A DNA stretch of 64,000 bases from Paenibacillus tepidiphilus. Lineage in GTDB: Bacteria > Bacillota > Bacilli > Paenibacillales > Paenibacillaceae. Where the stretch lies: positions 410,683 to 474,682 of the forward strand of contig NZ_VWRQ01000002.1 in assembly GCF_008635795.1 (NCBI RefSeq), read 5' to 3'. A program made the translations under genes and the position numbers. Below the pieces are notes generated by a model. That model did no database searches. It was given only the letters and a program-made list of their open reading frames with translations, and had not been told where the DNA came from. Positions 36,407 through 46,559 of this stretch are shown piece after piece; the stretch's first letter is position 1; every line of letters begins with the position of its first letter.

Positions 36407-38506
36407 TTATTCATTAACTATAGTAACGTTGTTAAAATAGTGTTGCAATATTTCCCTGTAATCATACCCCTGATCGGCCATTCCCTTGACGCCCCATTGC
36501 GACATACCAAGCCCGTGGCCATTGCCCCAGCCGATGAAATAGAAGCCGGAGCTGCCGCTGACCGCTCTCGCCTTGCCATCTGCGCCCAAGACCACCGTTC
36601 CTGCGGCTTGTCCCGACACTTTGCCGGAAGCGGACAGTACGCCGGCGTTCTGGGCAGATCCTACAGTGGATGTAGTACCGTCAGCGCCTAATACAGTATA
36701 ACTGCCGGCCGGTACAATATCAAACAGCGTACTTGGCAATCCGCCGAAGGCCGAACGGAACAAATCCGGATATTTTACCTGCAAAATATTGCCGTTGGCC
36801 TTAACCTGCGTGGCCCGTCCCGAAGCTCCGCGCTGCGTGACCTGCAGGCTGACAATCGAGGAGGGCAGCGTACTGCTGGTCTTGCCGGACAGGCTCTTCA
36901 GCAGGTCGGCAGAGGTATACGGGCCCTTAATCCAACTATAGCTGCCAGATTCATAGACTGTGTCCAGTACCGCGGCATTGTCGCCCGGATTCAGCTGGCC
37001 CACCGGCTTCACGCTGCTCTCAATAACCGGCAACGGCCGGATATTGACGCCGTCAGTCGTGGCTGTGGCGATGCGCAGTCCCCCGGAAGTGGTCTGTCCG
37101 GTCAGCTTGATATTATCTTCCCGGGCATAGCCCGAGACACCGCTTGCCAGCTGCAGGTAATACCATTTCTTCGCTGCGGCGGCGGAGACATCCCCGCTGC
37201 TCGGCTTACTTGCAAAGGCATCGCCGCCGTTCGCCCATACCTCTGCCGGCTCAGCCGTCATGCCGCCGGCATTGGAGGAGAAGACGGCCTCCACAAGCTT
37301 GCCGCCGTTCATCAGCACCTCTCCGGCCGTCGCGTCCACCGCCTTGATGATGCTTGGCGCTTCTGCCCCGATACCGTTATAGACCTGGCTAAGTGTAGTA
37401 TCCACCACATGCGCCACGTCGAACTTCGTGCCCTGCGCCAGCGCGTAGCTGCGCGCAGCCACGGCCTGGGCCTTCAGCGCTTCTTCAGGCCAGCTGGACG
37501 ATACCTCGCCGCCGACAACCGCATACAGATACTGTTCCAGCGGAACCTCGTTGATGACCGCCAGCGAACCGGATAACCCGCTGAGCTCCAGATTGCCGCG
37601 GTAAGTCCGTTTGGAGCGCTCGGCCATATTAATCCCGGCGTCGTTGCCCACCGCCATAAACTTGGCGCCGCTTCCGGAGACGACATAGTGCGCGGCCTGT
37701 GTCTCGCTGCTCCAGTCGAGTCCGGCGTCGGTGCGGACAATCAGCCCGGGCGACGCCGCAGGGGCAAGCGCCAGCTGCGGCATTGCGGCCGCCAGCGTCA
37801 CTTGCAGCGCGGCGAGCTCCGCGTCGCCGGCCGCTTCGCCGGTCCATACCTCATAGCGCGCGCTGCCGCCATCGCTACCTACCGCCACCGGCCAGGCGTC
37901 GTACCCGGCCGCCCTGAGCTGGCCCGCTGCACTGCCCGCTTCCTCCAGGCTGGCATACTGGCCCGCCGTCAGATGCTTGGTTCCGGCCAGTGCCGGCGCC
38001 TGTCCGGAGGGGATTGACAGACTGGCCTTGCCTACCCGGGCCAGTCCTTCCTTGGCCGCGCTTTCGCTGGCGTATGGTCCGGTGTACAGCTGGTACACAT
38101 TACCTCCGCTTCGCGAGGCAAGGAACACCTGCGGCTTGTCCGAGGTCGACTGCAGCTTCTTCGCCGCGTCGGCTGCTGCCTGCCAGGAAGGCGTCTCCAG
38201 CACCTTTACCTTATAATTGTCCAGGCTGACACGGATTTTGCTTCCGCCCGGCACCGTAATCAGCGGTACCGAACCGCCTGTAGCGGAGTTCAACGTAAAG
38301 GCCTTGTCCGACTGCAGGGTTACCTGCGGTGTTGTGGACTTATATTTGCTGCCGATATCGGCATATAACGCTACCCGGATGGTTGTATTTGTGGCGGCAT
38401 GGCTGTAGGCTGCAGGACCGAAGAAGCTGCCGGCCAGCACCGCCGCCGCCAGCAAGCCGCGGCCCAGAAGTCCCGTCCGCCCTGATGTGCGCCTGCGAAA
38501 ATTCAT
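36407..38506 (-). CDS. SpoIID/LytB-domain protein with signal peptide and SPOR-like repeats
   Basis: A 699-residue exported protein. ATG at 38506 with AGGAGGCTTACG upstream begins a Sec signal peptide ([21 protein letters not shown]). Next come SPOR-like repeats ([20 protein letters not shown], then [20 protein letters not shown]), which bind denuded peptidoglycan. The SpoIID domain follows ([20 protein letters not shown] and [15 protein letters not shown]), a lytic transglycosylase fold with its Glu in GGEVS. An SH3-like segment is inserted within or beside it ([13 protein letters not shown]). It ends in [14 protein letters not shown]. It is larger than Bacillus SpoIID (about 340) and sits between ruvB and queA, where some Firmicutes have a spoIID homologue. 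A role in septal or spore peptidoglycan remodelling is inferred. Confidence 0.9.
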   Translation of the reverse strand: MNFRRRTSGRTGLLGRGLLAAAVLAGSFFGPAAYSHAATNTTIRVALYADIGSKYKSTTPQVTLQSDKAFTLNSATGGSVPLITVPGGSKIRVSLDNYKVKVLETPSWQAAADAAKKLQSTSDKPQVFLASRSGGNVYQLYTGPYASESAAKEGLARVGKASLSIPSGQAPALAGTKHLTAGQYASLEEAGSAAGQLRAAGYDAWPVAVGSDGGSARYEVWTGEAAGDAELAALQVTLAAAMPQLALAPAASPGLIVRTDAGLDWSSETQAAHYVVSGSGAKFMAVGNDAGINMAERSKRTYRGNLELSGLSGSLAVINEVPLEQYLYAVVGGEVSSSWPEEALKAQAVAARSYALAQGTKFDVAHVVDTTLSQVYNGIGAEAPSIIKAVDATAGEVLMNGGKLVEAVFSSNAGGMTAEPAEVWANGGDAFASKPSSGDVSAAAAKKWYYLQLASGVSGYAREDNIKLTGQTTSGGLRIATATTDGVNIRPLPVIESSVKPVGQLNPGDNAAVLDTVYESGSYSWIKGPYTSADLLKSLSGKTSSTLPSSIVSLQVTQRGASGRATQVKANGNILQVKYPDLFRSAFGGLPSTLFDIVPAGSYTVLGADGTTSTVGSAQNAGVLSASGKVSGQAAGTVVLGADGKARAVSGSSGFYFIGWGNGHGLGMSQWGVKGMADQGYDYREILQHYFNNVTIVNE

Positions 38507-38585
38507 CGTAAGCCTCCTAAGATATGTCTTAATCTCATTTATGTGTGGCGTTCCTGAATTTACTTGGTGCCATAGACTCAGCCGC

Positions 38586-39593
38586 TTAATGCTGCTCAGG
38601 CGGCAGCGGCAAGCCCAGATGGTGATAGGCTGCCGGGGTGACCACCCGGCCCCGCGGTGTGCGCTGCAGGAAGCCGATCTGCAGCAGATACGGCTCATAG
38701 ACATCCTCGATGGTCTGGCTCTCTTCACCGATGGTGGCGGCAATTGTGTCCAGCCCGACCGGACCGCCGCGGAAGGAAGAAATCATTGCCCGCAGCATCT
38801 TATGGTCAATACTGTCCAGCCCGCGCGGATCGACCTGCAGCATCTTCAGCGATTCACCGGCTGCGTCCGGCGTGATGATCCCGTCGCCGCGCACCTGGGC
38901 GAAATCGCGTACCCGCTTCAGCAGCCGGTTGGCGATCCGCGGCGTTCCCCGTGAGCGCAGGGCAATCTCTTCGGCAGCGTCACCGACAATCTCCACACCC
39001 AGAAGCTCGGCGTTGCGCGAAATGATGTAGCTCAGCTCATCAATCGTATAATATTCCAGCCGGCTGACGACGCCGAAGCGGTCGCGCAGCGGTGCGGACA
39101 GCAGCCCGGCGCGCGTAGTAGCGCCTATAAGCGTAAACGGCGGGAGATCCAGCCGCACCGAACGCGCACTCGGCCCCTTGCCGATCATAATATCCAGCGC
39201 GAAATCCTCCATCGCGGGATACATGACCTCCTCCACCGTCCGGTGCAGGCGGTGGATTTCGTCGATGAAGAGCACATCGCCCTCCTGCAGATTGGTCAGC
39301 AGCGCCGCCAGATCGCCGGCCCGCTCAATCGCCGGGCCTGAGGTCGTCCGCAGATTAACCCCCAGCTCGTTGGCGATAATGTTAGCCAGCGTTGTCTTGC
39401 CGAGTCCCGGCGGCCCGTAGAGCAGCACATGATCCAGCGCCTCGCTCCGCATTTTGGCCGCTTCAATATATATCTTGAGATTCTCCTTCACCTGGGTCTG
39501 TCCGATATACTCACCCAGATAACGGGGCCGCAGGCTCAGTTCGACCGCCTGCTCGTCCATCATTAGATTCGCCGATATAATCCGGTCGTCCAT
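38586..39593 (-). CDS. ruvB: Holliday junction branch migration ATPase RuvB
   Basis: A 335-residue AAA+ motor. [20 protein letters not shown], Walker [21 protein letters not shown], Walker [10 protein letters not shown], sensor [18 protein letters not shown], and the winged-helix C-terminus ([18 protein letters not shown]). Length typical. Pairs with RuvA 67 bases upstream. Confidence 0.99.
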   Translation of the reverse strand: MDDRIISANLMMDEQAVELSLRPRYLGEYIGQTQVKENLKIYIEAAKMRSEALDHVLLYGPPGLGKTTLANIIANELGVNLRTTSGPAIERAGDLAALLTNLQEGDVLFIDEIHRLHRTVEEVMYPAMEDFALDIMIGKGPSARSVRLDLPPFTLIGATTRAGLLSAPLRDRFGVVSRLEYYTIDELSYIISRNAELLGVEIVGDAAEEIALRSRGTPRIANRLLKRVRDFAQVRGDGIITPDAAGESLKMLQVDPRGLDSIDHKMLRAMISSFRGGPVGLDTIAATIGEESQTIEDVYEPYLLQIGFLQRTPRGRVVTPAAYHHLGLPLPPEQH

Positions 39594-39660
39594 ATCTTTA
39601 TCACTCCAATTCTCCGGGGCTTCCCCCTACCCTTCTGCGGTGAATGAACCCACCATATAC

Positions 39661-40278
39661 TTACTTGGCTATGAATAAATGACCCAGCGCCTTCTTCATC
39701 AGCGCATCGACCGTCCCTCGGTCCGAGCCTTCCTTCTTCATCGTCAGCCAGACGCGGTCCAGCTCCGCTTCCGTATAGCCGAGCGCCTTCAGCGCATCCC
39801 TGGCTTCCTGCCACGGCGTGGCGGTATCCAGCTCCTCCTGTGCTACGGCGAACAGTCCGGTCTGCATCGACACCGCGCTCAGACCGTCGAGCTTGTCGCG
39901 CAGATCAAGAATCATCCGCTGTGCCGTCTTCTTGCCGATGCCCGGCAACCGGGTAAGGAAGGTGATATTCTCCTGATAAATTGCCGAAATCAGCTGATCC
40001 GGCGTTCCCCCGGTCAGGATGCCCAGCGCTACACGCGGGCCGATGCCCGACACTTCAATCAGCTTGCGGAACAGCTTCTGCTCCTCCCGCGTGGCGAAGC
40101 CGAACAGCTGCGTTGCATCTTCGCGTGTATGATAATGGATATATACCATTACAGGCCCTTCCGTCTTGGCAAAAGCGTATGGATTCGGGCAGAACACCCG
40201 ATACCCTACCCCCTGAACGTCAAGCACCACATATTCCGTTTCCAAATGGACAACCGGTCCCCGCAAGAAATCTATCAT
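39661..40278 (-). CDS. ruvA: Holliday junction DNA helicase subunit RuvA
   Basis: A 205-residue protein binding the four-way junction. OB-fold start MIDFLRGPVVHLETEYVVLD, two HhH motifs (VSGIGPRVALGIL and LPGIGKKTAQRMILDLRDKL) and the C-terminal domain that contacts RuvB. Its ATG overlaps the ruvC stop by four bases. Confidence 0.98.
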   Translation of the reverse strand: MIDFLRGPVVHLETEYVVLDVQGVGYRVFCPNPYAFAKTEGPVMVYIHYHTREDATQLFGFATREEQKLFRKLIEVSGIGPRVALGILTGGTPDQLISAIYQENITFLTRLPGIGKKTAQRMILDLRDKLDGLSAVSMQTGLFAVAQEELDTATPWQEARDALKALGYTEAELDRVWLTMKKEGSDRGTVDALMKKALGHLFIAK

Positions 40279-40784
40279 TTTCGCAATACCTCATTTAATT
40301 TGGAATTAAGACTGACTGAATGGGCATGGCACACGGCGACCGCCAAAGCATCGGCCACATCGTCCGGCTTCGGAACAGCGCTTAGCTTCAACAGCACTTT
40401 AACCATTTCCTGCACCTGCTTCTTCTCCGCTTTGCCGTAACCGACCACCGCCTGCTTCACTTGAATCGGTGTGTATTCTGCGATCGGCAGCCCCCGCTGC
40501 ACCGCCGCCAGCACCAGTACGCCGCGAGCCTGAGCCACCGGCAGCGCCGTGGTCACATTGCGGCTGAAGAACAGCTTCTCAAACGCCACTGCATCGGGCT
40601 TGTACCGGTCCAGCAGCTGCACCATGCCCTCATAGACATGCTGCAGACGTTCTCCATCAGGCGTATGCGCCTCGGTCTGAATGCAGCCGTACTGCACCGG
40701 CGTTACTTTATTGCCTTCCTTATCTACGAACCCGAAGCCGACAATCGCCAGCCCCGGGTCAATTCCCAAGATGCGCAAATCCAT
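40275..40784 (-). CDS. ruvC: Holliday junction endodeoxyribonuclease RuvC
   Basis: A 169-residue nuclease of the RNase H-like fold. Catalytic acids: D in LGIDPGLAIVGFG, E in AFEKLFF, and D in DDVADALAVAVCHA. Start ATG at 40784 (MDLRILGIDPG) with AAGGGAGAGA upstream; a longer frame to 40820 is not needed. Bacillus subtilis lacks ruvC at this site, but many Paenibacillus and Clostridia have ruvCAB together. Confidence 0.97.
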   Translation of the reverse strand: MDLRILGIDPGLAIVGFGFVDKEGNKVTPVQYGCIQTEAHTPDGERLQHVYEGMVQLLDRYKPDAVAFEKLFFSRNVTTALPVAQARGVLVLAAVQRGLPIAEYTPIQVKQAVVGYGKAEKKQVQEMVKVLLKLSAVPKPDDVADALAVAVCHAHSVSLNSKLNEVLRK

Positions 40785-40935
40785 TCTCTCCCTTATCACA
40801 AGCAAGCTTAAAGCGAACATATGTATTCCTTTATAACATTATAACAAAAATCCCTCGGGCAGAGCGAAAAACTTTGTCTTCTGTCTTAAAAACAGGCGAA
40901 GCCTTTACAATCAGGCTGATGCATCTCCGGAATGC

Positions 40936-40976
40936 CAAAAAGGCCGCCCCCGCCAGCCGGCAGGGAACGACCTTCA
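40936..40976 (-). terminator. Terminator of bofC
   Basis: Minus strand AAGGTCG ... CGGCCTT around a GC-rich loop, followed by TTTTGG. It lies about 17 bases beyond the bofC stop at 40993 and upstream of ruvC. Confidence 0.7.
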
Positions 40977-40992
40977 AGAATCGGCTCTTATA

Positions 40993-41745
40993 TTATTGTT
41001 TTCTCTGCATGGCCTGCTCCGCCGAATCCCGCACATAATCGCTGAAGGTGGAGAGCACGCTGTTGTATTCTTCAATGTCCTGCACCCGGATGCCTTCGTG
41101 AAGCTGCTCCCAGATTTCTGCCGGCAGCGACGATTTCATCAAGCCCATATCCATTTGAAAAAAAGTCTTCAGCGCCTTCTCCGCTGCAGGCTTACCCTTG
41201 AACAGCGTCAGATTGCCGTGCTCGTCCACGCCGATATAGGCATCTCTCTTGGCCAGGGGTGACAGATCGTTCACCTTATGCTCCAGCCACAAATCACTGT
41301 CGCCGCTGATCCAGCCGCTCCAGCCCGGATGGCCTTCCACCAGCAGCTTCTGCTCTGCCGGACTGCGCTTTCCGGGAAGAGTCGTTACTTCCTCGCCGGA
41401 TACATAAGTCGTCTGCAGATGAACCCTCCGGTGTACATTCTCTTTGACTATCGCTGCCAGCAGCTCGCTGCGTTCGAGTGCCGGATGATTATCCTGCCCT
41501 TCCGGGGGAGCCGGAGCCACAGCTGCCACAATGCTCTCTCCTGTGCCGCCGGGCAGTCCGCTCAGCAGATCCGGCATGTTCATGGCCGGACGGCTCAGCA
41601 GGCGGCTCATGGTCTCGGGCACCTGCATGCCGCGCCAGGCCAGCAGTGTCAGAATGATACAGGCCGCGCCGACCCACGGGGCATTCTTCCACCGTCTCCA
41701 GCGCCGCCACAGTTGTTTTTTCAAACGGAAAGCGTTCACGTTCAT
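40993..41745 (-). CDS. bofC: BofC-like intercompartmental signalling protein
   Basis: A 250-residue protein with an N-terminal membrane anchor (APWVGAACIILTLLAWRG), a Pro-rich linker, and the BofC C-terminal domain (VHLQTTYVSGEEVTTLPGK, AYIGVDEHGNLTLFKGKP, AEKALKTFFQMDMGLM). In Bacillus BofC tunes pro-sigma-K processing through SpoIVB in the forespore. It is longer than Bacillus BofC (170) owing to the linker. Start could be ATG at 41745 or GTG at 41739, the latter having GAAGGGATGAAC at normal spacing. Position beside ruvCAB matches Bacillus. Confidence 0.88.
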   Translation of the reverse strand: MNVNAFRLKKQLWRRWRRWKNAPWVGAACIILTLLAWRGMQVPETMSRLLSRPAMNMPDLLSGLPGGTGESIVAAVAPAPPEGQDNHPALERSELLAAIVKENVHRRVHLQTTYVSGEEVTTLPGKRSPAEQKLLVEGHPGWSGWISGDSDLWLEHKVNDLSPLAKRDAYIGVDEHGNLTLFKGKPAAEKALKTFFQMDMGLMKSSLPAEIWEQLHEGIRVQDIEEYNSVLSTFSDYVRDSAEQAMQRKQ

Positions 41746-41847
41746 CCCTTCATTCTGGTTTTTTGCCTATTATGACCTGTGCAGGGATGAATTATGCGGT
41801 CGTTAGAACAAGTTAAGCAAATCTTCAGTATAACAAGGTTCTCCGGG

Positions 41848-43101
41848 TTACGACGGGTCCAGCGGATTCTCAATGGCCCCCAGGAACAGCCAGGACCCGC
41901 TCGCCCAATCTTCCACGGCCATTATAAATGGCCGGTTCACCTGCATTTCAAACGGTTCGTCCTGCGGCGGGGCACCGCCTGCCAGCATTCCAACCAGTGT
42001 AGAAGCCGCACCCTCCGTTCCTTTCTCGTCGACATGGATGAACGTCTTATGGAGAATACGGTCAATATACAGCGGGTCCTTTAGCTTAACCAGCTCCGAG
42101 AAATCACCCCGCCGTTTATCAAAGGCCAACTTTACTCCCAGCGCCCGCACCGCTTCCTTCAAATCTGTATCGAAGCTCGCCGAGAACTGCGGCAGAGTCA
42201 ACGATCCCGTCTTGCCTTCCATTTGCTCCACCGGCGGAATCTCCCCCCTGGAGAGGCGCTCCGTCAGCTCCTGCACCGAGGAATGCTTCCCGGGCAGAAG
42301 AATCAGCATGCCCATACTGCTATTGCTGAAGGGGAGCCGGACCGCCTGCCAGTCTTCGGTTTCGGCATACATATACATGCCGCTGCGCTGCATCATCATG
42401 GCCTGCACAGTCGTAGCCTTATCCACGGCGAAATCCCCTGCTGCCGTATTCTCCTCCGGGAAGACCTGCTGCCACCCTGCGGCGAAGTAAAGCGCATTTA
42501 GCAGGACGGTAGCGGGATCGGGGGTAATCGGCGTCTCCAGCATCCTGCTGATCCTGCCCTTTGTCTGCTCAGACACCCACTTATTAATGTCGGTGACGGC
42601 CTGTTCACTGGCTAACTCTGCGGTATGAATGGAGGCTGAATAATAGGTGTCCGACTGCTTCCTGTAAGGCTCCCGTAGTGTCAGCCCCTGCTCCACCCAT
42701 ACCGAGTTCGCAATCTTCAGCTCAATGTCCTCCGCCGTTGTCTCCAAATGCTCCATTAATGCCAGATGCTCCTGATTCATGAGACTGCGTTCTCCGGGCT
42801 TGTAGCCGAGCAGTTGACCCAGTTCTTCCGCAGTCTCTCCGGCACTGCCGTTATAAGCGAGGGCCAGCGCCGAATAGATGCTATACGGCGAAATAATGAG
42901 ATTGCCCTGCTGCTCCTGCCGTAACTTACCGAACAACTCCAGGCCAAGCCGGTTGATTTGCTCCCCAAGGCCCGTGACCGGCTGTATTTCGGCAGCCTGA
43001 ACTTCAGGAGTGTCCGGAGCCTGACCCTTTGAACCGCAGCTCGTCAGAAGAAGGGCCAATGGCAACGCCGCCAGAGCAAAACGCTTCAAATGCAAATTCA
43101 T
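41848..43101 (-). CDS. Serpin family lipoprotein
   Basis: A 417-residue serine protease inhibitor fold. Signal peptide with lipobox LLLTSC (Cys 22) implies a membrane-anchored, surface-exposed protein. Serpin signatures: LIISPYSIYSALALAYNGS, DINKWVSEQTKGRI, LLNALYFAAGWQQVF, the reactive-loop hinge KTFIHVDEKGTEGAAST near residue 355, and the end FIMAVEDWASGSWLFLGAI. The hinge is Ala/Gly/Thr-rich, so the protein is probably inhibitory. The reactive loop runs about residues 358-380 (LVGMLAGGAPPQDEP). Start ATG behind AAAGGAGAAAGAATCGG. Target protease unknown. Confidence 0.93.
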   Translation of the reverse strand: MNLHLKRFALAALPLALLLTSCGSKGQAPDTPEVQAAEIQPVTGLGEQINRLGLELFGKLRQEQQGNLIISPYSIYSALALAYNGSAGETAEELGQLLGYKPGERSLMNQEHLALMEHLETTAEDIELKIANSVWVEQGLTLREPYRKQSDTYYSASIHTAELASEQAVTDINKWVSEQTKGRISRMLETPITPDPATVLLNALYFAAGWQQVFPEENTAAGDFAVDKATTVQAMMMQRSGMYMYAETEDWQAVRLPFSNSSMGMLILLPGKHSSVQELTERLSRGEIPPVEQMEGKTGSLTLPQFSASFDTDLKEAVRALGVKLAFDKRRGDFSELVKLKDPLYIDRILHKTFIHVDEKGTEGAASTLVGMLAGGAPPQDEPFEMQVNRPFIMAVEDWASGSWLFLGAIENPLDPS

Positions 43102-43188
43102 CCGATTCTTTCTCCTTTCACATCTATGTACAGGAAAATATTTACTGATATAAACGCGGACAACCCGGTGAAAGTTGCATCGGAAGCC

Positions 43189-45318
43189 TTACAGATCCGA
43201 AATAACCGGCAGCTTGATATGGCTTGGATACTCCGTATTATGGTAAATGGTTTGCCGCACGGCCACCGGCTCATCATCCTCATACGGGTTGTTTCCCGTA
43301 TTGGTGTTCGGGAAGGACACGAACTTGCTCGAGGACGTTACGGTCACGCGAATCCGGTGTCCCGCCGCGAACCTGTGAGCGATATTTTGCAGAAAAATAT
43401 CGTACCTTTCGGCCTGCCCCGGCACCAGCAGCTCAGGCCGCTGCAGCCCATGCCTGTATTTAGCCCGGACAATGTAGTTCGACAGCCGGATGGAATCGCC
43501 GTTCTCATGCACATCGCTGAGCGTAACCACCCAATCCGTATCGCGGCCAGTGCTTGCGGCATAGAGAACCGCGGAGAGCTCTCCGGCCACCGTCAAGGCG
43601 TCCTCCAGCGGCTCGCTTGTATATACCAGAATATCGCTGCGGAGCTCGTGCTTCCGCATATTCTCCGGCTCGCGTTCACCGCTGTCGGCCACGGGATCGG
43701 CCGGATTGTAGATATAGGTATCCGCAGGCGAATCCGCTTCTGGTTGCTGCAGCAGCAAGCCGTCGCCCAGCGACGAATTGGCCCGGCCCTCTCCGCCCAG
43801 ATAGAACGGCGTAACCACCGCCTCGGCCGGGGTCCAATCTTCCGAGGTTCGCCAGCGGTTTTCGCCGACCACATAATAAGACGCCCGCGGCTCCTCTTCA
43901 ATGCCATTCCTGATCTCTTTGAGGAAGCGGTCAAACCAGCGCAGCACGGAGACGTCGTAATCATACACCACCGCATCGTTGCCGAAGGCCACGCCGGGCA
44001 GATCCCGGGAACGGTTCGGCCCATGCTCCCAGGGGCCAAGACGGATTTTGCGGTGGGGCACATCATGCTCGCTCAGCATCCGCCAGGTTTCCGAGACACC
44101 GGGGCTGTCGCCGTCATACCATCCGGAGATGACATACATCGGCACCTTGACCTGATCGCCCCTTTCGGTGAAGGTGCAATTCTTCCAGAATTCGTCGTAC
44201 TCGGGATGACGGCTCCAAAGCTCCCACGGTCCCGACGCTTTGCCGATCATTTGCTGTGGAATCTCCTTAATGGGTCTGGCATCGACAGCCGCTTCCGGAT
44301 TCACTGTGATGCCGCCGAAGATGTCAAAATCCGTCCGCGTCCCCACCGACTGCGCCAGTGTCCAGGACAGCAGCGGCCAGGAGCAGAGCGTGCCTCCCTT
44401 GCGCGCCGTATCGGTGAACGGGGATCCGACATTGACCTCATCCACCACTGCCTTCAGATTCGGATGACCGCTGGTTGCGGCAGCAACCACGACATAACCC
44501 AGGTAGGAAGCGCCCCACATCCCAACCTTTCCGTTGCTCCACTCCTGCGCAATGATCCAGTCAATCGTGTCATAGCCGTCATCCCGCTCATGATAGAAGG
44601 GCACCAGTTGCCCTTCCGAATCAGCACGTCCACGCACATCCTGGTTAACAACGGCATACCCCCGGTTGGCCCAGCGCATGAAAATTTCTTTTTTCCCGTT
44701 GCGGTCATAACAGGTTCTCACCACAATGGTCGGCAGCTTCGTCCCCGGCTCAATGCCTTCGGGCAGGTAGACATCCGTCGCCAGGCGGACCCCGTCACGC
44801 ATCGGGACCAGATAGGTGCCGAGGTCGTTGACCCCGTATTCCGGTTTGGACAGCAGCGGCTCAGCGTAGACGGCAAGAGGTGTAAGCGGTTCGAAGCCTT
44901 CCTTGACAATGAGTTCAATCCCGTAGCGGTTAGGCGCTACAAAAGCAATGATCTCGCCGTTCACCGTTACAAGGTCCAGTGCCGTCCCGCCCCGCAGCGC
45001 CCATACCTGGGAAGCCAGCTTCCTACCCTCAATCTCGGCTTCATACGTGATATGCCGCTGATACACGTCACCATTCTCCAGCATGATCTCGTTTTGGTTC
45101 CATTGTGCTCCGCTATATACATCAAGGCTTTGGGCAATCCGGCTTAGCGGCAGCACATATTTACCCAAGGGGTCCAGCCTGTTCTCCTGCATTTGCGTCC
45201 GTCTGCGGACATCCACACCGGCATGCATGACTCCATGTTCCGTAAAACGTATCTTCCCCGCATAAATGCCCGAACAGTAGAAATTATAAACAGCATCTTG
45301 TATGTAAGACTTCATCAT
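43189..45318 (-). CDS. CocE/NonD family (S15) hydrolase
   Basis: A 709-residue serine hydrolase of the X-Pro dipeptidyl-peptidase/CocE group. An N-terminal extension of about 160 residues (unusual antiparallel strands, e.g. TALDLVTVNGEIIAFVAPNR) precedes the α/β-hydrolase domain starting at VPMRDGVRLATDVYLPEG. Nucleophile elbow GMWGASYLGYV near residue 300; Asp and His later (GWYDGDSPGV, LGPWEHGP). The C-terminal jelly roll (RVTVTSSSKFVSFPNTN) completes the family architecture. It may cleave esters, amides or X-Pro peptides. Ends upstream of the serpin gene and begins 10 bases after the M19 dipeptidase, so it is in one operon with the next two genes. Confidence 0.88.
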   Translation of the reverse strand: MMKSYIQDAVYNFYCSGIYAGKIRFTEHGVMHAGVDVRRRTQMQENRLDPLGKYVLPLSRIAQSLDVYSGAQWNQNEIMLENGDVYQRHITYEAEIEGRKLASQVWALRGGTALDLVTVNGEIIAFVAPNRYGIELIVKEGFEPLTPLAVYAEPLLSKPEYGVNDLGTYLVPMRDGVRLATDVYLPEGIEPGTKLPTIVVRTCYDRNGKKEIFMRWANRGYAVVNQDVRGRADSEGQLVPFYHERDDGYDTIDWIIAQEWSNGKVGMWGASYLGYVVVAAATSGHPNLKAVVDEVNVGSPFTDTARKGGTLCSWPLLSWTLAQSVGTRTDFDIFGGITVNPEAAVDARPIKEIPQQMIGKASGPWELWSRHPEYDEFWKNCTFTERGDQVKVPMYVISGWYDGDSPGVSETWRMLSEHDVPHRKIRLGPWEHGPNRSRDLPGVAFGNDAVVYDYDVSVLRWFDRFLKEIRNGIEEEPRASYYVVGENRWRTSEDWTPAEAVVTPFYLGGEGRANSSLGDGLLLQQPEADSPADTYIYNPADPVADSGEREPENMRKHELRSDILVYTSEPLEDALTVAGELSAVLYAASTGRDTDWVVTLSDVHENGDSIRLSNYIVRAKYRHGLQRPELLVPGQAERYDIFLQNIAHRFAAGHRIRVTVTSSSKFVSFPNTNTGNNPYEDDEPVAVRQTIYHNTEYPSHIKLPVISDL

Positions 45319-45327
45319 CCTGTCCCC

Positions 45328-46488
45328 TTATCCGCAAATTTGTTCAAAAACGCGCAGCCAATTGCCGCCCATGATCTTGGCGATGTCCTCATCACTATAT
45401 CCGCGCCCGACAAGTCCGCGGGTGAAATTGCCGAAGCGGCTGTATTTCTCCAGCCCTTTCACCGTTTCCGTGGATGGCCCATCCCCCGGAGCGAACCCCA
45501 GCCGCGGTGCAATCCGCTCCTTGAAATAGATCAGCGACCACTCCACATCGCTCATGGGCCAGTCGGTGCCAATGCCGACATGATCTACGCCGACGAGGTG
45601 AATGACATGCTCCATGTGGTCCAATACATGGTCCAGGGTTGTATTCTTCGGATCACCATGAACAAACCACGGCATCGCAAAAATACCGATCACCCCGCCA
45701 GTACCGGCAATCGCGGTGATTTCCTCATCGCTTTTGCAGCGCATATGCGAATAGACGGCTTCAGCTCCGGTATGCGAAGCGATAACCGGAGCGCTGGATA
45801 CCCGGCAGGCGTCAAGCGTCGTCTGCCGGCCGCAATGGCCTGTATCGACGATGATGCCCAGCTCGTTCAGACGTTGGACAAACCGGAGGCCATAGCTCGA
45901 CAGACCGCCATTTCCCGGCTCAGCACAGCCGGAGCCGATCAGATTCTGATTGTTGTAGGTCAACTGCAGAATCCGCAGACCGAATTGGTACAGCGAATCG
46001 AGCAATCCGAGATCGTTGCCGATTCCGTCCGTTTCCTGCGCCGTAATGATCCCGGCCTTCTGTCCGTTGCGCTTGGCGCTGCGGATATCTTCGGCTTTCA
46101 GCGCCTTGACCAGCCAGTCCGCGGAATCGAACTGCAGCTGCACCTCGGACATGCTGCTGATCATAGTTTCCCTGTCATCCAGATGAAGCTCACGGTTGCC
46201 GGCGGTGATGCCGGACTTGTACCATTCTTCCCTGTACTGGGGGAGCTCTCCGCGTGCCGCCATGCGGACCAGCAGCTTGGCGGGCATACCGCTGTAAACA
46301 AGCGGTTCCTCCTTGTAGGGCTCGCACAGCGTGCGCAGCCGGTCGGAGACCTCTACGGGAATCGCCCGGGGCGACAAGGGCCCCTGGAACAGCAGATCAA
46401 TATTGATGTTCTCCTCATGCAGGCGCTGCGCCCGCCGCTCCTGCTCCACCGTCAATTTAAAATCATACCAGCCATCCTGTTCGTTCAT
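45328..46488 (-). CDS. M19 membrane-dipeptidase-like zinc peptidase
   Basis: A 386-residue amidohydrolase-fold protein. It carries VDTGHCGRQTTLDAC, PVIASHTGAEAVYSH, and VGIGTDWPMSDVEW, the metal-binding and substrate motifs of M19 dipeptidases, which hydrolyse L-D or D-containing dipeptides. The N-terminal metal motif HxD is represented by NINIDLLFQG, so one His may be replaced; this should be examined. Start ATG at 46488 with GGAGGGACAGGCAG upstream; an alternative GTG at 46563 overlaps the preceding stop. Middle gene of the operon 47534 to 43189. Confidence 0.85.
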   Translation of the reverse strand: MNEQDGWYDFKLTVEQERRAQRLHEENINIDLLFQGPLSPRAIPVEVSDRLRTLCEPYKEEPLVYSGMPAKLLVRMAARGELPQYREEWYKSGITAGNRELHLDDRETMISSMSEVQLQFDSADWLVKALKAEDIRSAKRNGQKAGIITAQETDGIGNDLGLLDSLYQFGLRILQLTYNNQNLIGSGCAEPGNGGLSSYGLRFVQRLNELGIIVDTGHCGRQTTLDACRVSSAPVIASHTGAEAVYSHMRCKSDEEITAIAGTGGVIGIFAMPWFVHGDPKNTTLDHVLDHMEHVIHLVGVDHVGIGTDWPMSDVEWSLIYFKERIAPRLGFAPGDGPSTETVKGLEKYSRFGNFTRGLVGRGYSDEDIAKIMGGNWLRVFEQICG

Positions 46489-46559
46489 CTGCCTGTCCCT
46501 CCACCACTCTTGATGAATATGAAAGTTCTGAGAATCATATTTTGGTATGAATGAGCCTG

